Positions 1-8,429 are shown, numbered from the stretch's first letter. The stretch is 26,609 nt of DNA from JAHEDH01 sp965364515 (GCA_965364515.1 CBDTXZ010000022.1:1-26609), one strand, 5' to 3'. Translations and numbers: made by a program. Notes: generated by a model not told the origin, from the sequence alone.

Positions 1-2
1 CG

Positions 3-350
3 CTCCTGGATCAGTCGGTGCTCTGCGGCATCGGGAACGTCTACCGGGCCGAGATTCTCTTCCGGTTGGGAATCAACCCACACGTCGAATCGAAACAGGT
101 CGAGCCGAGCGACGTCGAACGTATCTGGCACGAGGCCGTCGACCAGCTCCGCCGGGGTGAGAAGTCGGGTCGTATCGTGACCACGGATCCCGACGACGTC
201 GGGCGCTCCCGAAGATCGGACATTCGCCGCGGGGAACGGACCTACGTGTACAAACGGAAGGGCGAGCCGTGTCGTCGGTGTGGGACGGTCATCGAGCGTT
301 CGGACATGAAAGGGCGCAAGATCTGGTGGTGCCCCTCCTGTCAGCCCTGA
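3..350 (+). CDS. nei: Endonuclease VIII / Fpg-family DNA glycosylase, C-terminal part (5' truncated by window edge)
   Basis: This is the end of a base-excision-repair glycosylase/AP lyase of the Fpg/Nei family, which removes oxidised bases from DNA. The reading frame is open from base 3, so the N-terminal catalytic domain lies outside the window. The visible 115 residues begin inside the helix-two-turn-helix DNA-binding region (LLDQSVLCGIGNVYRAEILF) and end with a four-cysteine zinc finger (YVYKRKGEPCRRCG followed by WWCPSCQ). The spacing and the TYVYKRKGEPC segment resemble mycobacterial Nei2 more than Fpg. The family call is from sequence; the Nei2 subclass is from memory of the family. The stop is 3 bases from the 3' end of the convergent membrane-protein gene. 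Confidence 0.9.
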   Translation, partial: LLDQSVLCGIGNVYRAEILFRLGINPHVESKQVEPSDVERIWHEAVDQLRRGEKSGRIVTTDPDDVGRSRRSDIRRGERTYVYKRKGEPCRRCGTVIERSDMKGRKIWWCPSCQP

Positions 351-353
351 GGC

Positions 354-800
354 TCAGACGCCCCACTTCCAGACCATCGATGCGATCGTGACGGCGAGCA
401 ACGCGAGTTCGAGCCCTCCCACGAGGCGCAACCTCGACACCGCGGCCGCAGCTGCGCCCTCGTTGCCGTGGTCGAACGCCGCAGCGGCCTCTCTGCTCTT
501 CGGGCCGTAGACACCCATTCCGAGTCCCGCACCGACGATCACCGCCAGGAATCCGATCGAGACGAACGTCGAGCCGAAGCCGTAGGCATCGCTGCCCGTC
601 ACGAGAGAGACCCCGGTGAGGAGCACCAGCACCGCCGCCGGGGTGTACAGCACCTGTCCCAGCCGGAGCACGGTGCGATACCAGCCGGCCTGAACCGGCT
701 CGGCCTCCGAGTCGAAGAACCGACTCCCGATCATCGTGGCGACCACGCCGCCGAACCAGGAGGCGGCAGCGAGTATGTGGATCCACAGCAGGAATTGCAT
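354..800 (-). CDS. Small integral membrane protein, DUF2269/CopD-like
   Basis: This is a 148-residue membrane protein with four predicted helices at about residues 4-26, 50-69, 77-98 and 127-146. The first helix contains WIHILAAASWFGG, the His-plus-Trp-Gly-Gly pattern seen in DUF2269 and CopD-like membrane proteins, where such histidines are suspected to bind metal or heme. No enzymatic motif is visible, and the biochemical role of the family is unsettled. The ATG has a good ribosome-binding site, GGGAGAG, about 6 bases upstream. The gene is divergent from manC and converges with nei. The membrane location is well supported; the family name is a recollection from the first-helix pattern. Confidence 0.7.
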   Translation of the reverse strand: MQFLLWIHILAAASWFGGVVATMIGSRFFDSEAEPVQAGWYRTVLRLGQVLYTPAAVLVLLTGVSLVTGSDAYGFGSTFVSIGFLAVIVGAGLGMGVYGPKSREAAAAFDHGNEGAAAAAVSRLRLVGGLELALLAVTIASMVWKWGV

Positions 801-882
801 GGCGGGCTCTCCCAGAGTCGTTGGGCGTGAAGGTAGCGGCTCAGATGCCCGAGCGTGTCGATGGGCGACGAATGGTGCGGCC

Positions 883-888
883 TACCCT
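883..888 (+). promoter_or_regulatory. Candidate -10 box for leaderless manC transcript
   Basis: TACCCT ends 7 bases before the manC ATG at 896, and no Shine-Dalgarno-like stretch is present between them. This spacing would place transcription initiation at or next to the start codon. No convincing -35 box was found, so this is a weak call supported mainly by the same arrangement at other genes in the window. Confidence 0.3.
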
Positions 889-895
889 TCCAGAG

Positions 896-1936
896 ATGCG
901 GATCACTCCGGTCATTCTGAGCGGTGGCAGCGGTACACGGCTGTGGCCGATGTCGCGCGCCTCGACGCCGAAGCAGTTCGTAGCGTTGACCGGCCCGGAG
1001 ACCCTGTTCCAGCAGGCAGTGAACCGCGCCGTCGGAATCGACGGTGTCACTGCGCCGATCGTCGTCGGCAATCGGGCGCACGCCGAGACGATCGAAGCCC
1101 AGTTCGAGGAGATCGGCGTCGAGCCCGTTGCGATCATCGTCGAGCCCGAAGGGCGCAACACGGCTCCTGCGATCGCGCTGGCCGCCAACGCCGTCGATCG
1201 GGCGGATCTCATGCTCGTCATGCCCTCGGATGCGCTCATCCTCGATGACGAAGCGTTCCGGGCGGCGGTGAGCGCCGCGATCACGCCAGCCCAGGAGGGC
1301 CTTCTCGTCACCTTCGGGGTTGCTCCCACGCGCCCAGAGACCGGGTACGGCTACATCGAGATCGGCGATCAGCGAGGAGAGTGGTCGGTGGTGGAGCGCT
1401 TCGTAGAGAAGCCGGACGCCGCCACTGCCGAGAACTACCTCGCAGATGGCCGACATCTCTGGAATGCCGGGATGTTCCTGTTCACGGCCGGGACGCTGCT
1501 GGACGAGTTGAACGCCCACGCCCCGGAGGTGGCTGCTTCCGTGTCTCGTGCGTGGGAGGAGCGGCGCACCACGGGGCGTGTCACGGAGCCCGGTCCGTCC
1601 TTTGCCTCGTCCCCATCGATCTCGATCGACCATGCGGTCATGGAGAACGCCGACCGGGTCGCAGTGGTTCCGCTCGATGCGGGGTGGAGCGACGTCGGCT
1701 CGTGGCAGGCGTTGTGGGAGGTGGGTTCCGACGGTGAGGCCAACGTCACGATCGGGAACACCCTGCTGCGCGATGTGAGTGGATCCTATGTCCGAGCCGG
1801 TGATCGCCTGGTTGCTGTGATCGGTCTCGAGAACGTGGTCGTCGTGGACACGCCGGATGCCATCCTGATCGCCGCAAAGGACCGTTCCCAGGACGTCAAG
1901 CTGATCCTCGACCATCTGGGGCCCGAGCTCCGCTGA
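896..1936 (+). CDS. manC: Mannose-1-phosphate guanylyltransferase (GDP-mannose pyrophosphorylase)
   Basis: This enzyme makes GDP-mannose from GTP and mannose-1-phosphate in the cytosol, feeding mannosylated glycans and lipids. The nucleotidyltransferase signature GGSGTRLWPMSR is at residues 10-21. It is followed by EPEGRNTAPAIALAA (about 83-97), MPSDALI (about 109), VEKPD, WNAGMFLF and SIDHAVMENA, all typical of the family. At 346 residues it is the short form without the C-terminal phosphomannose isomerase domain. The frame is open further upstream (possible starts at 821 and 872), but the family normally begins directly at MRITPVILSGG. A TACCCT box lies 7 bases before this ATG, which fits a leaderless transcript. 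No other GDP-mannose genes are adjacent. Confidence 0.9.
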   Translation: MRITPVILSGGSGTRLWPMSRASTPKQFVALTGPETLFQQAVNRAVGIDGVTAPIVVGNRAHAETIEAQFEEIGVEPVAIIVEPEGRNTAPAIALAANAVDRADLMLVMPSDALILDDEAFRAAVSAAITPAQEGLLVTFGVAPTRPETGYGYIEIGDQRGEWSVVERFVEKPDAATAENYLADGRHLWNAGMFLFTAGTLLDELNAHAPEVAASVSRAWEERRTTGRVTEPGPSFASSPSISIDHAVMENADRVAVVPLDAGWSDVGSWQALWEVGSDGEANVTIGNTLLRDVSGSYVRAGDRLVAVIGLENVVVVDTPDAILIAAKDRSQDVKLILDHLGPELR

Positions 1937-1973
1937 GTCGAAAGACCGACTGGTGCGGCCCGACCGCCGCCGG

Positions 1974-2004
1974 TTGCCGATGGAGGCACGCCTCGGCGTA
2001 CCAT
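1974..2004 (+). promoter_or_regulatory. Candidate promoter of the cytochrome c-menC-menD unit
   Basis: TTGCCG (1974-1979) and TACCAT (1999-2004) are separated by 19 bases. The TACCAT box ends 6 bases before the ATG at 2011, with no ribosome-binding site in between. This again suggests a leaderless mRNA. The 19-base spacer is longer than ideal. Confidence 0.35.
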
Positions 2005-2010
2005 CGCAGG

Positions 2011-2316
2011 ATGCGAATTCGCGCTCTGTCGATCGTTCTCGTGGCCGTCGTTGCCGCATGCACCGGCCAGGCCGACCCCAACGCAACGGGTGAAGAGCTC
2101 TACGCCCAGTTCTGTACCCGCTGCCACGCCGCCGATCTGAGTGGCGGCGTCGGGCCGGCACTCGGCGCAGGTTCAGATCTCGTCGACAAGCCTGACAGCT
2201 TCGTCGCAGATGTGACCGCCAACGGACGCGGAAGCATGCCGGCGTTCGGCAACACGCTCTCGGACGAACAGGTCGCCAGGGTCGTTGACTTCATCCGGAC
2301 GGAACAGGGATCGTGA
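2011..2316 (+). CDS. Small c-type cytochrome lipoprotein
   Basis: This is a 101-residue single-heme cytochrome c, likely an electron carrier on the outer face of the membrane. The hydrophobic N-terminus ends in the lipobox VAAC, with Cys17 as the lipidation site. Heme attachment is CTRCH (Cys35, Cys38, His39), and Met76 in GSMPAFG is the probable distal ligand. Spacing to the C-terminal helix (LSDEQVARVVDFIRT) matches class I cytochromes of the cbb3/CccA type. Its stop overlaps the menC start by 4 bases (GTGA), so it is probably cotranscribed with menC and menD. This pairs a menaquinone-dependent electron carrier with quinone synthesis. The partner oxidase or reductase is not in the window. 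Confidence 0.88.
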   Translation: MRIRALSIVLVAVVAACTGQADPNATGEELYAQFCTRCHAADLSGGVGPALGAGSDLVDKPDSFVADVTANGRGSMPAFGNTLSDEQVARVVDFIRTEQGS

Positions 2317-3266
2317 GCTTCGACGACGTCAGGATCCATCCGGTCAGGATCCCGATGATCGTCCGTTTCCGCCGGGTCACCTGGCGCGAGGCGGTGCTCT
2401 TGGAGGGGCCCGCGGGTTGGGGCGAGTTCTCACCATTTCCCGACTATCCGCCGAGTACGACGTGTCGATGGCTCGCATCGGCATTGGAGTCGGCCGTCGC
2501 CGAGCGCCCACCCCGGTATCGCGAATGCATCCCTGTCAACGTCACCGTGCCGGCGGTCCCTGCCGAGCAGGCATTTCAGCTGGTGAGCGAGTCGCAATGC
2601 CGAACCGCCAAGGTCAAAGTGGCGGATCCGGGGGATTCGCGCGAGGCGGACCTCGCCAGAGTCGCCGCGGTACGTGACGCGCTGGGCTCCGACGGGCGAC
2701 TCCGTGTGGACGTGAACGCGGCATGGACCGTCGACGAGGCCGCCGATCGGATCAACGAATTGGACTGGTTCGGCCTCGAGTACGTCGAACAGCCGGTCGC
2801 AACGATCGACGAGATGATCGCACTGCGGAGACGGGTCAACGTTCCGATCGCCGCGGACGAGGTCATCCGCCAGGCGGCCGACCCGATGGAGGTCGTCGAG
2901 CGTGGGGCGGCCGACCTGCTCGTGCTCAAGGTCCAACCGCTGGGCGGAGTGCGACGAACCCTCGACCTGGCAGAACGGTCGGGAATGCCCGTCGTGATCA
3001 GTTCGGCGCTCGAGACGTCGGTCGGCCTCTCGGCGGGTCTGCGGACGGCAGCCGCGCTCCCGGATCTCCAGTACGACTGTGGCCTCGCCACCGCGGTCCT
3101 CCTCGCCGGCGACGTCACCACCGATCCGCTCCTTCCGATCGGCGGGATGATCGAGGTGAGAGACATCGTTCCCGATCCCGACCTGCTCGACGAGTGGCAG
3201 GCGGACGCCGAGACCGAGAGCAGACTGTTGCGTCGACTCCGACAGGCAGCTGAGATGCTCACATGA
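2313..3266 (+). CDS. menC: o-Succinylbenzoate synthase
   Basis: This is an enolase-superfamily enzyme that dehydrates SHCHC to o-succinylbenzoate in the menaquinone pathway. The 317-residue protein shows the catalytic set in order: the KxK motif at Lys100/Lys102, metal ligands Asp133 (VDVNAAW), Glu159 (EYVEQP) and Asp182 (AADEV), and Lys206 (VLKVQPLGG). The C-terminal SSALETSVGL segment is typical of OSB synthases. The GTG start overlaps the cytochrome stop by 4 bases, and the gene's own stop overlaps the menD ATG by 4 bases. Some enolase-superfamily members of this type also act as N-acylamino acid racemases, but the fused neighbour menD makes the menaquinone role the best call. Confidence 0.9.
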   Translation: MSFDDVRIHPVRIPMIVRFRRVTWREAVLLEGPAGWGEFSPFPDYPPSTTCRWLASALESAVAERPPRYRECIPVNVTVPAVPAEQAFQLVSESQCRTAKVKVADPGDSREADLARVAAVRDALGSDGRLRVDVNAAWTVDEAADRINELDWFGLEYVEQPVATIDEMIALRRRVNVPIAADEVIRQAADPMEVVERGAADLLVLKVQPLGGVRRTLDLAERSGMPVVISSALETSVGLSAGLRTAAALPDLQYDCGLATAVLLAGDVTTDPLLPIGGMIEVRDIVPDPDLLDEWQADAETESRLLRRLRQAAEMLT

Positions 3267-4924
3267 CTCACCCCAATCCATCGGTCGCGATGGCGGAGAC
3301 GGTCCTCGACGAGCTCCGCCGTAACGGCGTTCGCCATGTGGTGATCGCCCCGGGGTCCCGTTCCGCAGCTCTCTCGATGACGGCTCTCTCGCTGGGGTTC
3401 TCGATCCACGTCGAGATCGACGAGCGCTCGGCCGGGTTCTTCGCCATCGGTCTGTCGTCCGGAGGTTCGCCGGCTGCGGTGGTGACGACCTCCGGGACCG
3501 CCGTGGCGAACCTGCTTCCCGCGATCGTGGAGGCAGATCTCTCCAACCGTCCGCTCATCGTGCTTTCCGCAGACCGCCCGCCAGAGCTGCTCGATCGCGG
3601 TGCCAATCAGACGATCGACCAACGTGGGATCTTCGGGTCCCGCGTGCGGTGGGAGTTCGATCCCGGTCCATCGGAAGACCGCCCCGACTCCGGTCCTCTG
3701 TGGCGATCCATGGCGTCTCGCGCCGTCGCCGCGGCGACGGGGGCGACCGGCATGGCCGGCCCCGTCCACCTCAACCTCCCGTTCCGCGAGCCGCTGGTGC
3801 CGGCCACCGACGACGGGCGAACGGCGGCCCAACCCTTCGTCTCGGACACCGCCGGAAGATCGGATGATGAGCCGTGGACCGTGGCCCCGAAACCGAGTCC
3901 GGCGGCGTTTCCCCGTTCCGATGTCCCCGAGCGCGCGCTGGTTCTGTTCGGCGACACCACGGCTCCGGTCGAGCTCGATCTCGACGGGGTGGCGCACGTG
4001 GCCGAACCCCACTCGGGTCTCCGGAGTTCGGCCGCGCTCACCGGACTACACCATCTGGCGAGCCATCCCCACGCCGACCGATGGCTGCCCGATCGCGTTG
4101 TGACCGTGGGACGGGTCGGTCTCTCCCGGCCGCTCGCCGGCTGGTTGGCCGGAGTGCCGACAACAGCGGTCGATCCGTCGGGTCGGTGGTTGGATCCTCG
4201 GGCGCGCGCAACATCAGCGGTCCGGGTCGCATCCATCCCGACAGCAGATCCCGACTGGCTGGACGAGCTGAGAGCCGTCGACCGGGCGATCGCCCACTCG
4301 GTCTCAGACACGTTGGACGGCATGGAGGAGGTGACAGAGCCGCGCCTCGCCAGGGACACGGCCCGGGCGGCTGCATCCGACGGCCGGCTGGTCGTGGCCT
4401 CGTCGATGCCGATTCGAGATCTCGATCTCTTCATGGACACCGATCTCGGAGACGTGTACTCGAACCGGGGGGCGTCAGGCATCGATGGGTTCGTGTCGAC
4501 AGCACTCGGAGTCGCGTCCACCCCGGGCGGCCCGGTCGTTGCACTGGCCGGGGATCTCTCGATGCTGCACGATTCGAACGCATTCCTGCTCGCCGATCGG
4601 CCAGACTGCGTCTTCGTCGTCGTCGACAACGACGGTGGTGGAATCTTCTCGTTCCTTCCGCAGGCCGGCTACCCGGACGGATTCGAAACCGTGTTCGGAA
4701 CACCCCACGGACGCTCGTTCGAGCGGCTTGCCGATTTCCACGGGTTGGGATACCGCCCGGTCACCGAACCGGGGCACATCCAGTCGACCATCGCCGCTGC
4801 GATCGCCGACTCGGGGATCACGCTCGTCGTTGCCAGGACCGATCGCTCGAAGAACGTGGGCGTGCATCGGCGCCTCACAGACGCAGCTCATTCGGCGATC
4901 GATCGGCACGTCACAGGAGGCTGA
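3263..4924 (+). CDS. menD: 2-Succinyl-5-enolpyruvyl-6-hydroxy-3-cyclohexene-1-carboxylate synthase
   Basis: This thiamine-diphosphate enzyme joins isochorismate and 2-oxoglutarate to make SEPHCHC, the first committed step of classical menaquinone synthesis. At 553 residues it is full length. APGSRS (about 29-34) and DERSAGFFAIG carry the cofactor-activating Glu54. TSGTAVANLLPAIVEA and the ADRPPELLDRGANQTIDQ segment follow in the first domain. The ThDP/Mg motif is GDLSMLHDSNAF starting at Gly430, with DNDGGGIF (455-462) completing metal binding. The ATG overlaps the menC stop (ATGA), so translation is probably coupled. The gene ends 21 bases from the 3' end of menF on the opposite strand, the enzyme that supplies its substrate. 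Confidence 0.95.
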   Translation: MTHPNPSVAMAETVLDELRRNGVRHVVIAPGSRSAALSMTALSLGFSIHVEIDERSAGFFAIGLSSGGSPAAVVTTSGTAVANLLPAIVEADLSNRPLIVLSADRPPELLDRGANQTIDQRGIFGSRVRWEFDPGPSEDRPDSGPLWRSMASRAVAAATGATGMAGPVHLNLPFREPLVPATDDGRTAAQPFVSDTAGRSDDEPWTVAPKPSPAAFPRSDVPERALVLFGDTTAPVELDLDGVAHVAEPHSGLRSSAALTGLHHLASHPHADRWLPDRVVTVGRVGLSRPLAGWLAGVPTTAVDPSGRWLDPRARATSAVRVASIPTADPDWLDELRAVDRAIAHSVSDTLDGMEEVTEPRLARDTARAAASDGRLVVASSMPIRDLDLFMDTDLGDVYSNRGASGIDGFVSTALGVASTPGGPVVALAGDLSMLHDSNAFLLADRPDCVFVVVDNDGGGIFSFLPQAGYPDGFETVFGTPHGRSFERLADFHGLGYRPVTEPGHIQSTIAAAIADSGITLVVARTDRSKNVGVHRRLTDAAHSAIDRHVTGG

Positions 4925-4945
4925 GGCCGGTTCAGACGTCTCGCG

Positions 4946-6148
4946 TCATTCGAGTGCGGACATCATCGCTCCGAGCTTGAGACGTGTCTCCTCGAGCTCG
5001 TTCTCGGGGAGAGAGTCGGCCATGATCCCGGCGCCGGTGAAGAGTCGCGCTCTGGCTCCGGAGATCTCGGCACACCGGATCGCAATGGCGAACTCGCCTC
5101 GTCCGGCGGCGTCCATCCATCCGACCGGTCCCGCATAGCGACCCCGATCCATGCCTTCGAGCTCTCTGATCATCTCGATGGCGACTTCTGTCGGGTCTCC
5201 GCCAACCGCCGCAGTCGGATGGAGCAACCCGGCGAGCCGCAGAGCCGAGATCGGCGTATCGAGTGCACCGGCGAAGCTCGTGGCGAGATGTTGCACGTTG
5301 TCGAGCTTTCGCAAGGTCGGCTCGGGGTCCCGAGTCAGGCTGGTCGTGAGCGAAGCGAGGACACGCTCGACGGAGGAGGCTGCGAGCCTGTGTTCGAATC
5401 GGTCCTTGGTGGAACGAAGGAGCTCGGCGCCGAGCAGTTCGTCGGCGGCCGGATCATCGGACCGAGCCGCGGTCCCGGCCAATGCCACCGATTCCACCCG
5501 AGCCCCATCGGTTCGCACCAGCAGCTCGGGGGAGGCGCCGATGAGACCGTCGACGGCAAACGTGAAGCAGCGCGGGAAGCGCTCCATCAGCCGCGACAGC
5601 AATCGTCTCGTGTCGAATCTCGTGCGCGACCACAGCGCAAAGTCCCGCGCCATGACGACCTTCAGGGCTTCGCCCGCCTTGATCCGGTCGATCACCTCGG
5701 CGACGGCCTCGACCCATGCCACGTCCGGAATCGAGGCGCCGGCGAATCTCGGTCGATCAGACGCCGGCTCCGACCGGTCTACGGGCGCGAGATAGGCGGA
5801 GGGGTCGGCATCGCCGATCGTGGTGACGAACCAGGTCCCATCCGTACGCCCGACGGTGACTTCGGGCACGATCAGCACCGATCCGGGCGATCGACTGTCG
5901 AATGTGAACGATGCGAAAGCGACAGGACCTGTCCCTGGACCCTCGATCGGATCATCGACGTCGCATCTGCCGGCCCACGAGGCGAACTGGTCCTCTGCGC
6001 GCTCGAAGCGGTCGGTGCCGAAACCGGCCGAGACGCGGAGCGCCTCGCCGAAGCCGATCAAGACCTGATCCTCGGAGATCCATGCAAGTGGCGGATCGTG
6101 GTCGACCAGTGGGGGAGGAGAGGTCAACCGGCGTGTGGTGATCTTCAT
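4946..6148 (-). CDS. menF: Isochorismate synthase
   Basis: This enzyme converts chorismate to isochorismate, the entry to menaquinone synthesis. The 400-residue chorismate-binding-domain protein has KVVMARD (with the base Lys163), GASPELLVR (204-212), LAGTAARSDD (223-232), KDRFEHR (248-254), LHPTAAVGGDP (309-319), DRGRYAGPVGWMD and the terminal SLPENELEETRLK metal-binding segment. An anthranilate or aminodeoxychorismate synthase is less likely, because Lys163 and the LAGT pattern follow the isochorismate synthase set and menD is next door. A siderophore (EntC/DhbC) role cannot be excluded from sequence alone, but no siderophore genes are nearby. Its ATG overlaps the stop of the MerR-like gene (ATGA), making it the last gene of the murI-merR-menF unit. 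Confidence 0.92.
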   Translation of the reverse strand: MKITTRRLTSPPPLVDHDPPLAWISEDQVLIGFGEALRVSAGFGTDRFERAEDQFASWAGRCDVDDPIEGPGTGPVAFASFTFDSRSPGSVLIVPEVTVGRTDGTWFVTTIGDADPSAYLAPVDRSEPASDRPRFAGASIPDVAWVEAVAEVIDRIKAGEALKVVMARDFALWSRTRFDTRRLLSRLMERFPRCFTFAVDGLIGASPELLVRTDGARVESVALAGTAARSDDPAADELLGAELLRSTKDRFEHRLAASSVERVLASLTTSLTRDPEPTLRKLDNVQHLATSFAGALDTPISALRLAGLLHPTAAVGGDPTEVAIEMIRELEGMDRGRYAGPVGWMDAAGRGEFAIAIRCAEISGARARLFTGAGIMADSLPENELEETRLKLGAMMSALE

Positions 6149-6639
6149 TCTTCGATGAGTCGGGCGGTGGCGTGCTTGACGACGAGACGTCGGAAGTGCT
6201 CGCCAACCAATGCAGCGGTGGCCGGCAGCATCTCGTCGACAGCTCGCTGGAGGGTCGCCGCCGCCTCGCTCGTGGTTGCGGCGCTCGCCTCCACAGAGTC
6301 CCGAACGAACCTCGCAAAGACGTCGACCGCGACGGCCGCAACCGGATCCATGGCGTCGTCCATCCTCCTCGCGAGGTCGAGTAGCTCGGCCATCGGGAGA
6401 CCGGCCTCGACGAGTCTGAGTCCCGCCGACACCGCGCCGAGGTCGGCGCGGTTGAACCGCTCACCGCCATCGGCTTCGTGAGGCACGATCCACCCCTCCC
6501 GAACGAGCATCGAGATCACGACTGGCGAGATGTTCGAGGTCTCCGCGAGCTCGTCGAGCGTGAGGAGCTCGTCATCGCCCGGTTCCAGGGCGTCGAGCAG
6601 GATGGCGTCGGTCGGATCGTCTGTTGGTTCGAAGTTCAT
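6145..6639 (-). CDS. MerR-like winged-helix transcriptional regulator
   Basis: This is a 164-residue protein with a MerR-type DNA-binding region at about residues 26-90. LLTLDELAETSNISPVVISM forms the first helix-turn-helix, followed by a wing (VREGWIVPHEADGGERFN), then ADLGAVSAGLRLVEAGLPMA, the typical second helical pair ending in a GLPMAEL-like turn. The C-terminal half is predicted helical and contains no cysteine cluster, so it is not a metal or redox MerR. Its effector is unknown. The frame stays open upstream, but the ATG at 6639 overlaps the murI stop (ATGA) and begins the conserved domain correctly. Its stop overlaps the menF ATG. Its target is unproven; the cotranscribed menF and murI are natural candidates. 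Confidence 0.7.
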   Translation of the reverse strand: MNFEPTDDPTDAILLDALEPGDDELLTLDELAETSNISPVVISMLVREGWIVPHEADGGERFNRADLGAVSAGLRLVEAGLPMAELLDLARRMDDAMDPVAAVAVDVFARFVRDSVEASAATTSEAAATLQRAVDEMLPATAALVGEHFRRLVVKHATARLIEE

Positions 6640-7415
6640 TGAAGACCTGAGATTACGGCGACCTGGGGCTTGGCCAACCCGACGAGGTCGAGGACGGCGT
6701 TCAACCCGAGTTCGCTGCCGGTGAGTTCGATCTCCAGGCGACCCTCGCCTCGATCGATTCCGAGCTCGGAGGCGAGGCGGAGCGTTTGTCTCGCCACGGC
6801 GGGCCCAGGGTCGACGATCTCGGCGCGGTCGCCGACAACGTCGCGAATGACGTCCTCGAGAAGCGGGAAGTGTGTGCAGCCGAGCACGATGCGGTCGGCC
6901 CCTTCGGCGAGGAGTGGTTCGAGACATCGGCTGACCGAGCGAGCGAGACGTTCGCCGTCCAGCTCGCCTGCCTCGATCATCTCGACCCAGTCAGGGCAGG
7001 CGGCGTCCACGATCCTCACCCCTGCGCCGTACCGGGCGATCACGGACTCGTAGAGCGGGCCGTTCAACGTTCCGGTCGTTGCGACCACGCCGACGACTCC
7101 ACTCGTGGTGTGGCTGGCGGCAGGCTTCACGGCCGGCTCCATTCCGACGAACGGGACGGTGGGGAACTCGGCCCGGAGTGGATGAAGAGCGGCGGCGGAC
7201 GCCGTGTTGCAGGCGACGACGACAACGACGGCGCCGCGTTCGATGAGCCTGCGCGTGATCTCGCTCGAGAAGTCGAGCACCTCGGCGCTCGAACGAGTGC
7301 CGTATGGCGCCCGTGCGCGGTCACCAAAGTAGAGCAGATCTGCGTCAGGGGCCAGACGACGGATGTGGGCGGCGACGGTGAGCCCGCCGAGGCCCGAGTC
7401 GAAGACGCCGATCAC
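6636..7415 (-). CDS. murI: Glutamate racemase
   Basis: This cytosolic enzyme interconverts L- and D-glutamate and supplies D-Glu for peptidoglycan. FDSGLGG is at residues 5-11. The two catalytic cysteines are Cys69 in ACNTASA and Cys180 in GCTHFPLL, with His182 beside the second. Asp6 and the conserved GDRARAPYG segment (31-39) are also present. At 259 residues from the GTG at 7415 it has the normal family length. The frame remains open upstream to about 7601, but that would add a proline-rich tail that overlaps the divergent SDR gene and lacks conservation. No clear ribosome-binding site was found for the GTG. The gene heads the minus-strand cluster with the MerR-like gene and menF. Confidence 0.92.
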   Translation of the reverse strand: MIGVFDSGLGGLTVAAHIRRLAPDADLLYFGDRARAPYGTRSSAEVLDFSSEITRRLIERGAVVVVVACNTASAAALHPLRAEFPTVPFVGMEPAVKPAASHTTSGVVGVVATTGTLNGPLYESVIARYGAGVRIVDAACPDWVEMIEAGELDGERLARSVSRCLEPLLAEGADRIVLGCTHFPLLEDVIRDVVGDRAEIVDPGPAVARQTLRLASELGIDRGEGRLEIELTGSELGLNAVLDLVGLAKPQVAVISGLQ

Positions 7416-7487
7416 CGCGACCGCCGACAGGATGAACGGTGGTGGACTCGGCGTAGGCTCGCAGGACTCGATCGGAGGGACTGCATC

Positions 7488-8249
7488 GTGGAGCTGAAGG
7501 GTACGTCGGCCATCGTCACAGGTGGAGCATCCGGGCTGGGGGAGGCGACAGCTCGGAGACTGGCGGCCGAGGGAGTCGGGGTGGTGATCGTCGACGTCCA
7601 AGACGACAAAGGTGACGCACTTGCGTCAGAGCTGGGAGGTGCGTACGTGCATGCCGACGTCACCGTTGCCGACGAAGTGGCGGCTGCGATCCAGGCGGCC
7701 ACGGAGATGGCGACGCTGCGATCGGTCGTGAACTGCGCAGGGATCGGGCTGGCCGTCAGGACGACCGGACGGGACGGGGAGCCCCACGACTTGAGTCGCT
7801 TCGAGAGGGTGATCGCCATCAACCTGGTGGGCACCTTCAACGTCATTCGTCTGGCCGCATCGGCGATGTCGGAGACCGAACCGCTCGAATACGGCGAACG
7901 CGGCGCCATCGTGAACACGGCCTCGGTGGCGGCGTTCGACGGTCAGATCGGTCAAGCCGCCTACGCGGCCTCGAAAGGCGGCATCGTCGGGATGACCCTC
8001 CCCATCGCCAGGGATCTCTCCTCGGTCGGCATCCGGGTGAACACGATCGCGCCTGGCATCGTCGATACCGCACTCCTTGCAGGTCTCCCAGAGCCGGCCA
8101 AGGAATCGCTCTCTCAGCAAGTCCTGTTCCCGAAACGGCTTGCCCAACCATGGGAGTTCGCCGAGCTTGCGCATTTCCTGTTGACCCACGGCTACATGAA
8201 CGCCGAGACGATTCGCATGGACGGCGGGATCAGGATGGCGCCTAAGTGA
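7488..8249 (+). CDS. SDR-family oxidoreductase, 3-hydroxyacyl-CoA dehydrogenase type 2 (HSD10)-like
   Basis: This is a 253-residue NAD(P)-dependent short-chain dehydrogenase. The dinucleotide motif TGGASGLG is at residues 11-18, NCAG follows, and the catalytic triad is Ser146, Tyr159 and Lys163 (YAASK). The C-terminus MNAETIRMDGGIRMAPK closely matches the HSD17B10/type-2 hydroxyacyl-CoA dehydrogenase group. That group oxidises 3-hydroxy- and 2-methyl-3-hydroxyacyl-CoA in fatty acid or isoleucine breakdown. The start is GTG at 7488, with a strong ribosome-binding site GGAGGG (7474-7479) 8 bases away. A longer upstream frame is rejected because it lies antisense to murI. It stands alone on this strand. 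The substrate is inferred from the family ending. Confidence 0.87.
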   Translation: MELKGTSAIVTGGASGLGEATARRLAAEGVGVVIVDVQDDKGDALASELGGAYVHADVTVADEVAAAIQAATEMATLRSVVNCAGIGLAVRTTGRDGEPHDLSRFERVIAINLVGTFNVIRLAASAMSETEPLEYGERGAIVNTASVAAFDGQIGQAAYAASKGGIVGMTLPIARDLSSVGIRVNTIAPGIVDTALLAGLPEPAKESLSQQVLFPKRLAQPWEFAELAHFLLTHGYMNAETIRMDGGIRMAPK

Positions 8250-8429
8250 CGCGCACCGAATGGCGCTCCTTCTCGTAGCATCCAAGGCGTTGTCGTGTCA
8301 GCGGCAATCCACTCGATGAGCAGGAGAAGCTCGCTTGGGAGACATTGCTGTCACTCCGAAACGAAGACAGGGGCCGAAAGGGAGGTCATCGTCGACTTGG
8401 ACTTGAGAAGCGATGCCTGGATTCCTGAC

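Noticed and set aside
731..2161. Very long minus-strand frame (476 codons) opposite manC.
   Set aside because: It lies antisense to a clear guanylyltransferase, the peptide is Arg/Gly/His-rich and has no fold. It is an expected shadow in GC-rich DNA.
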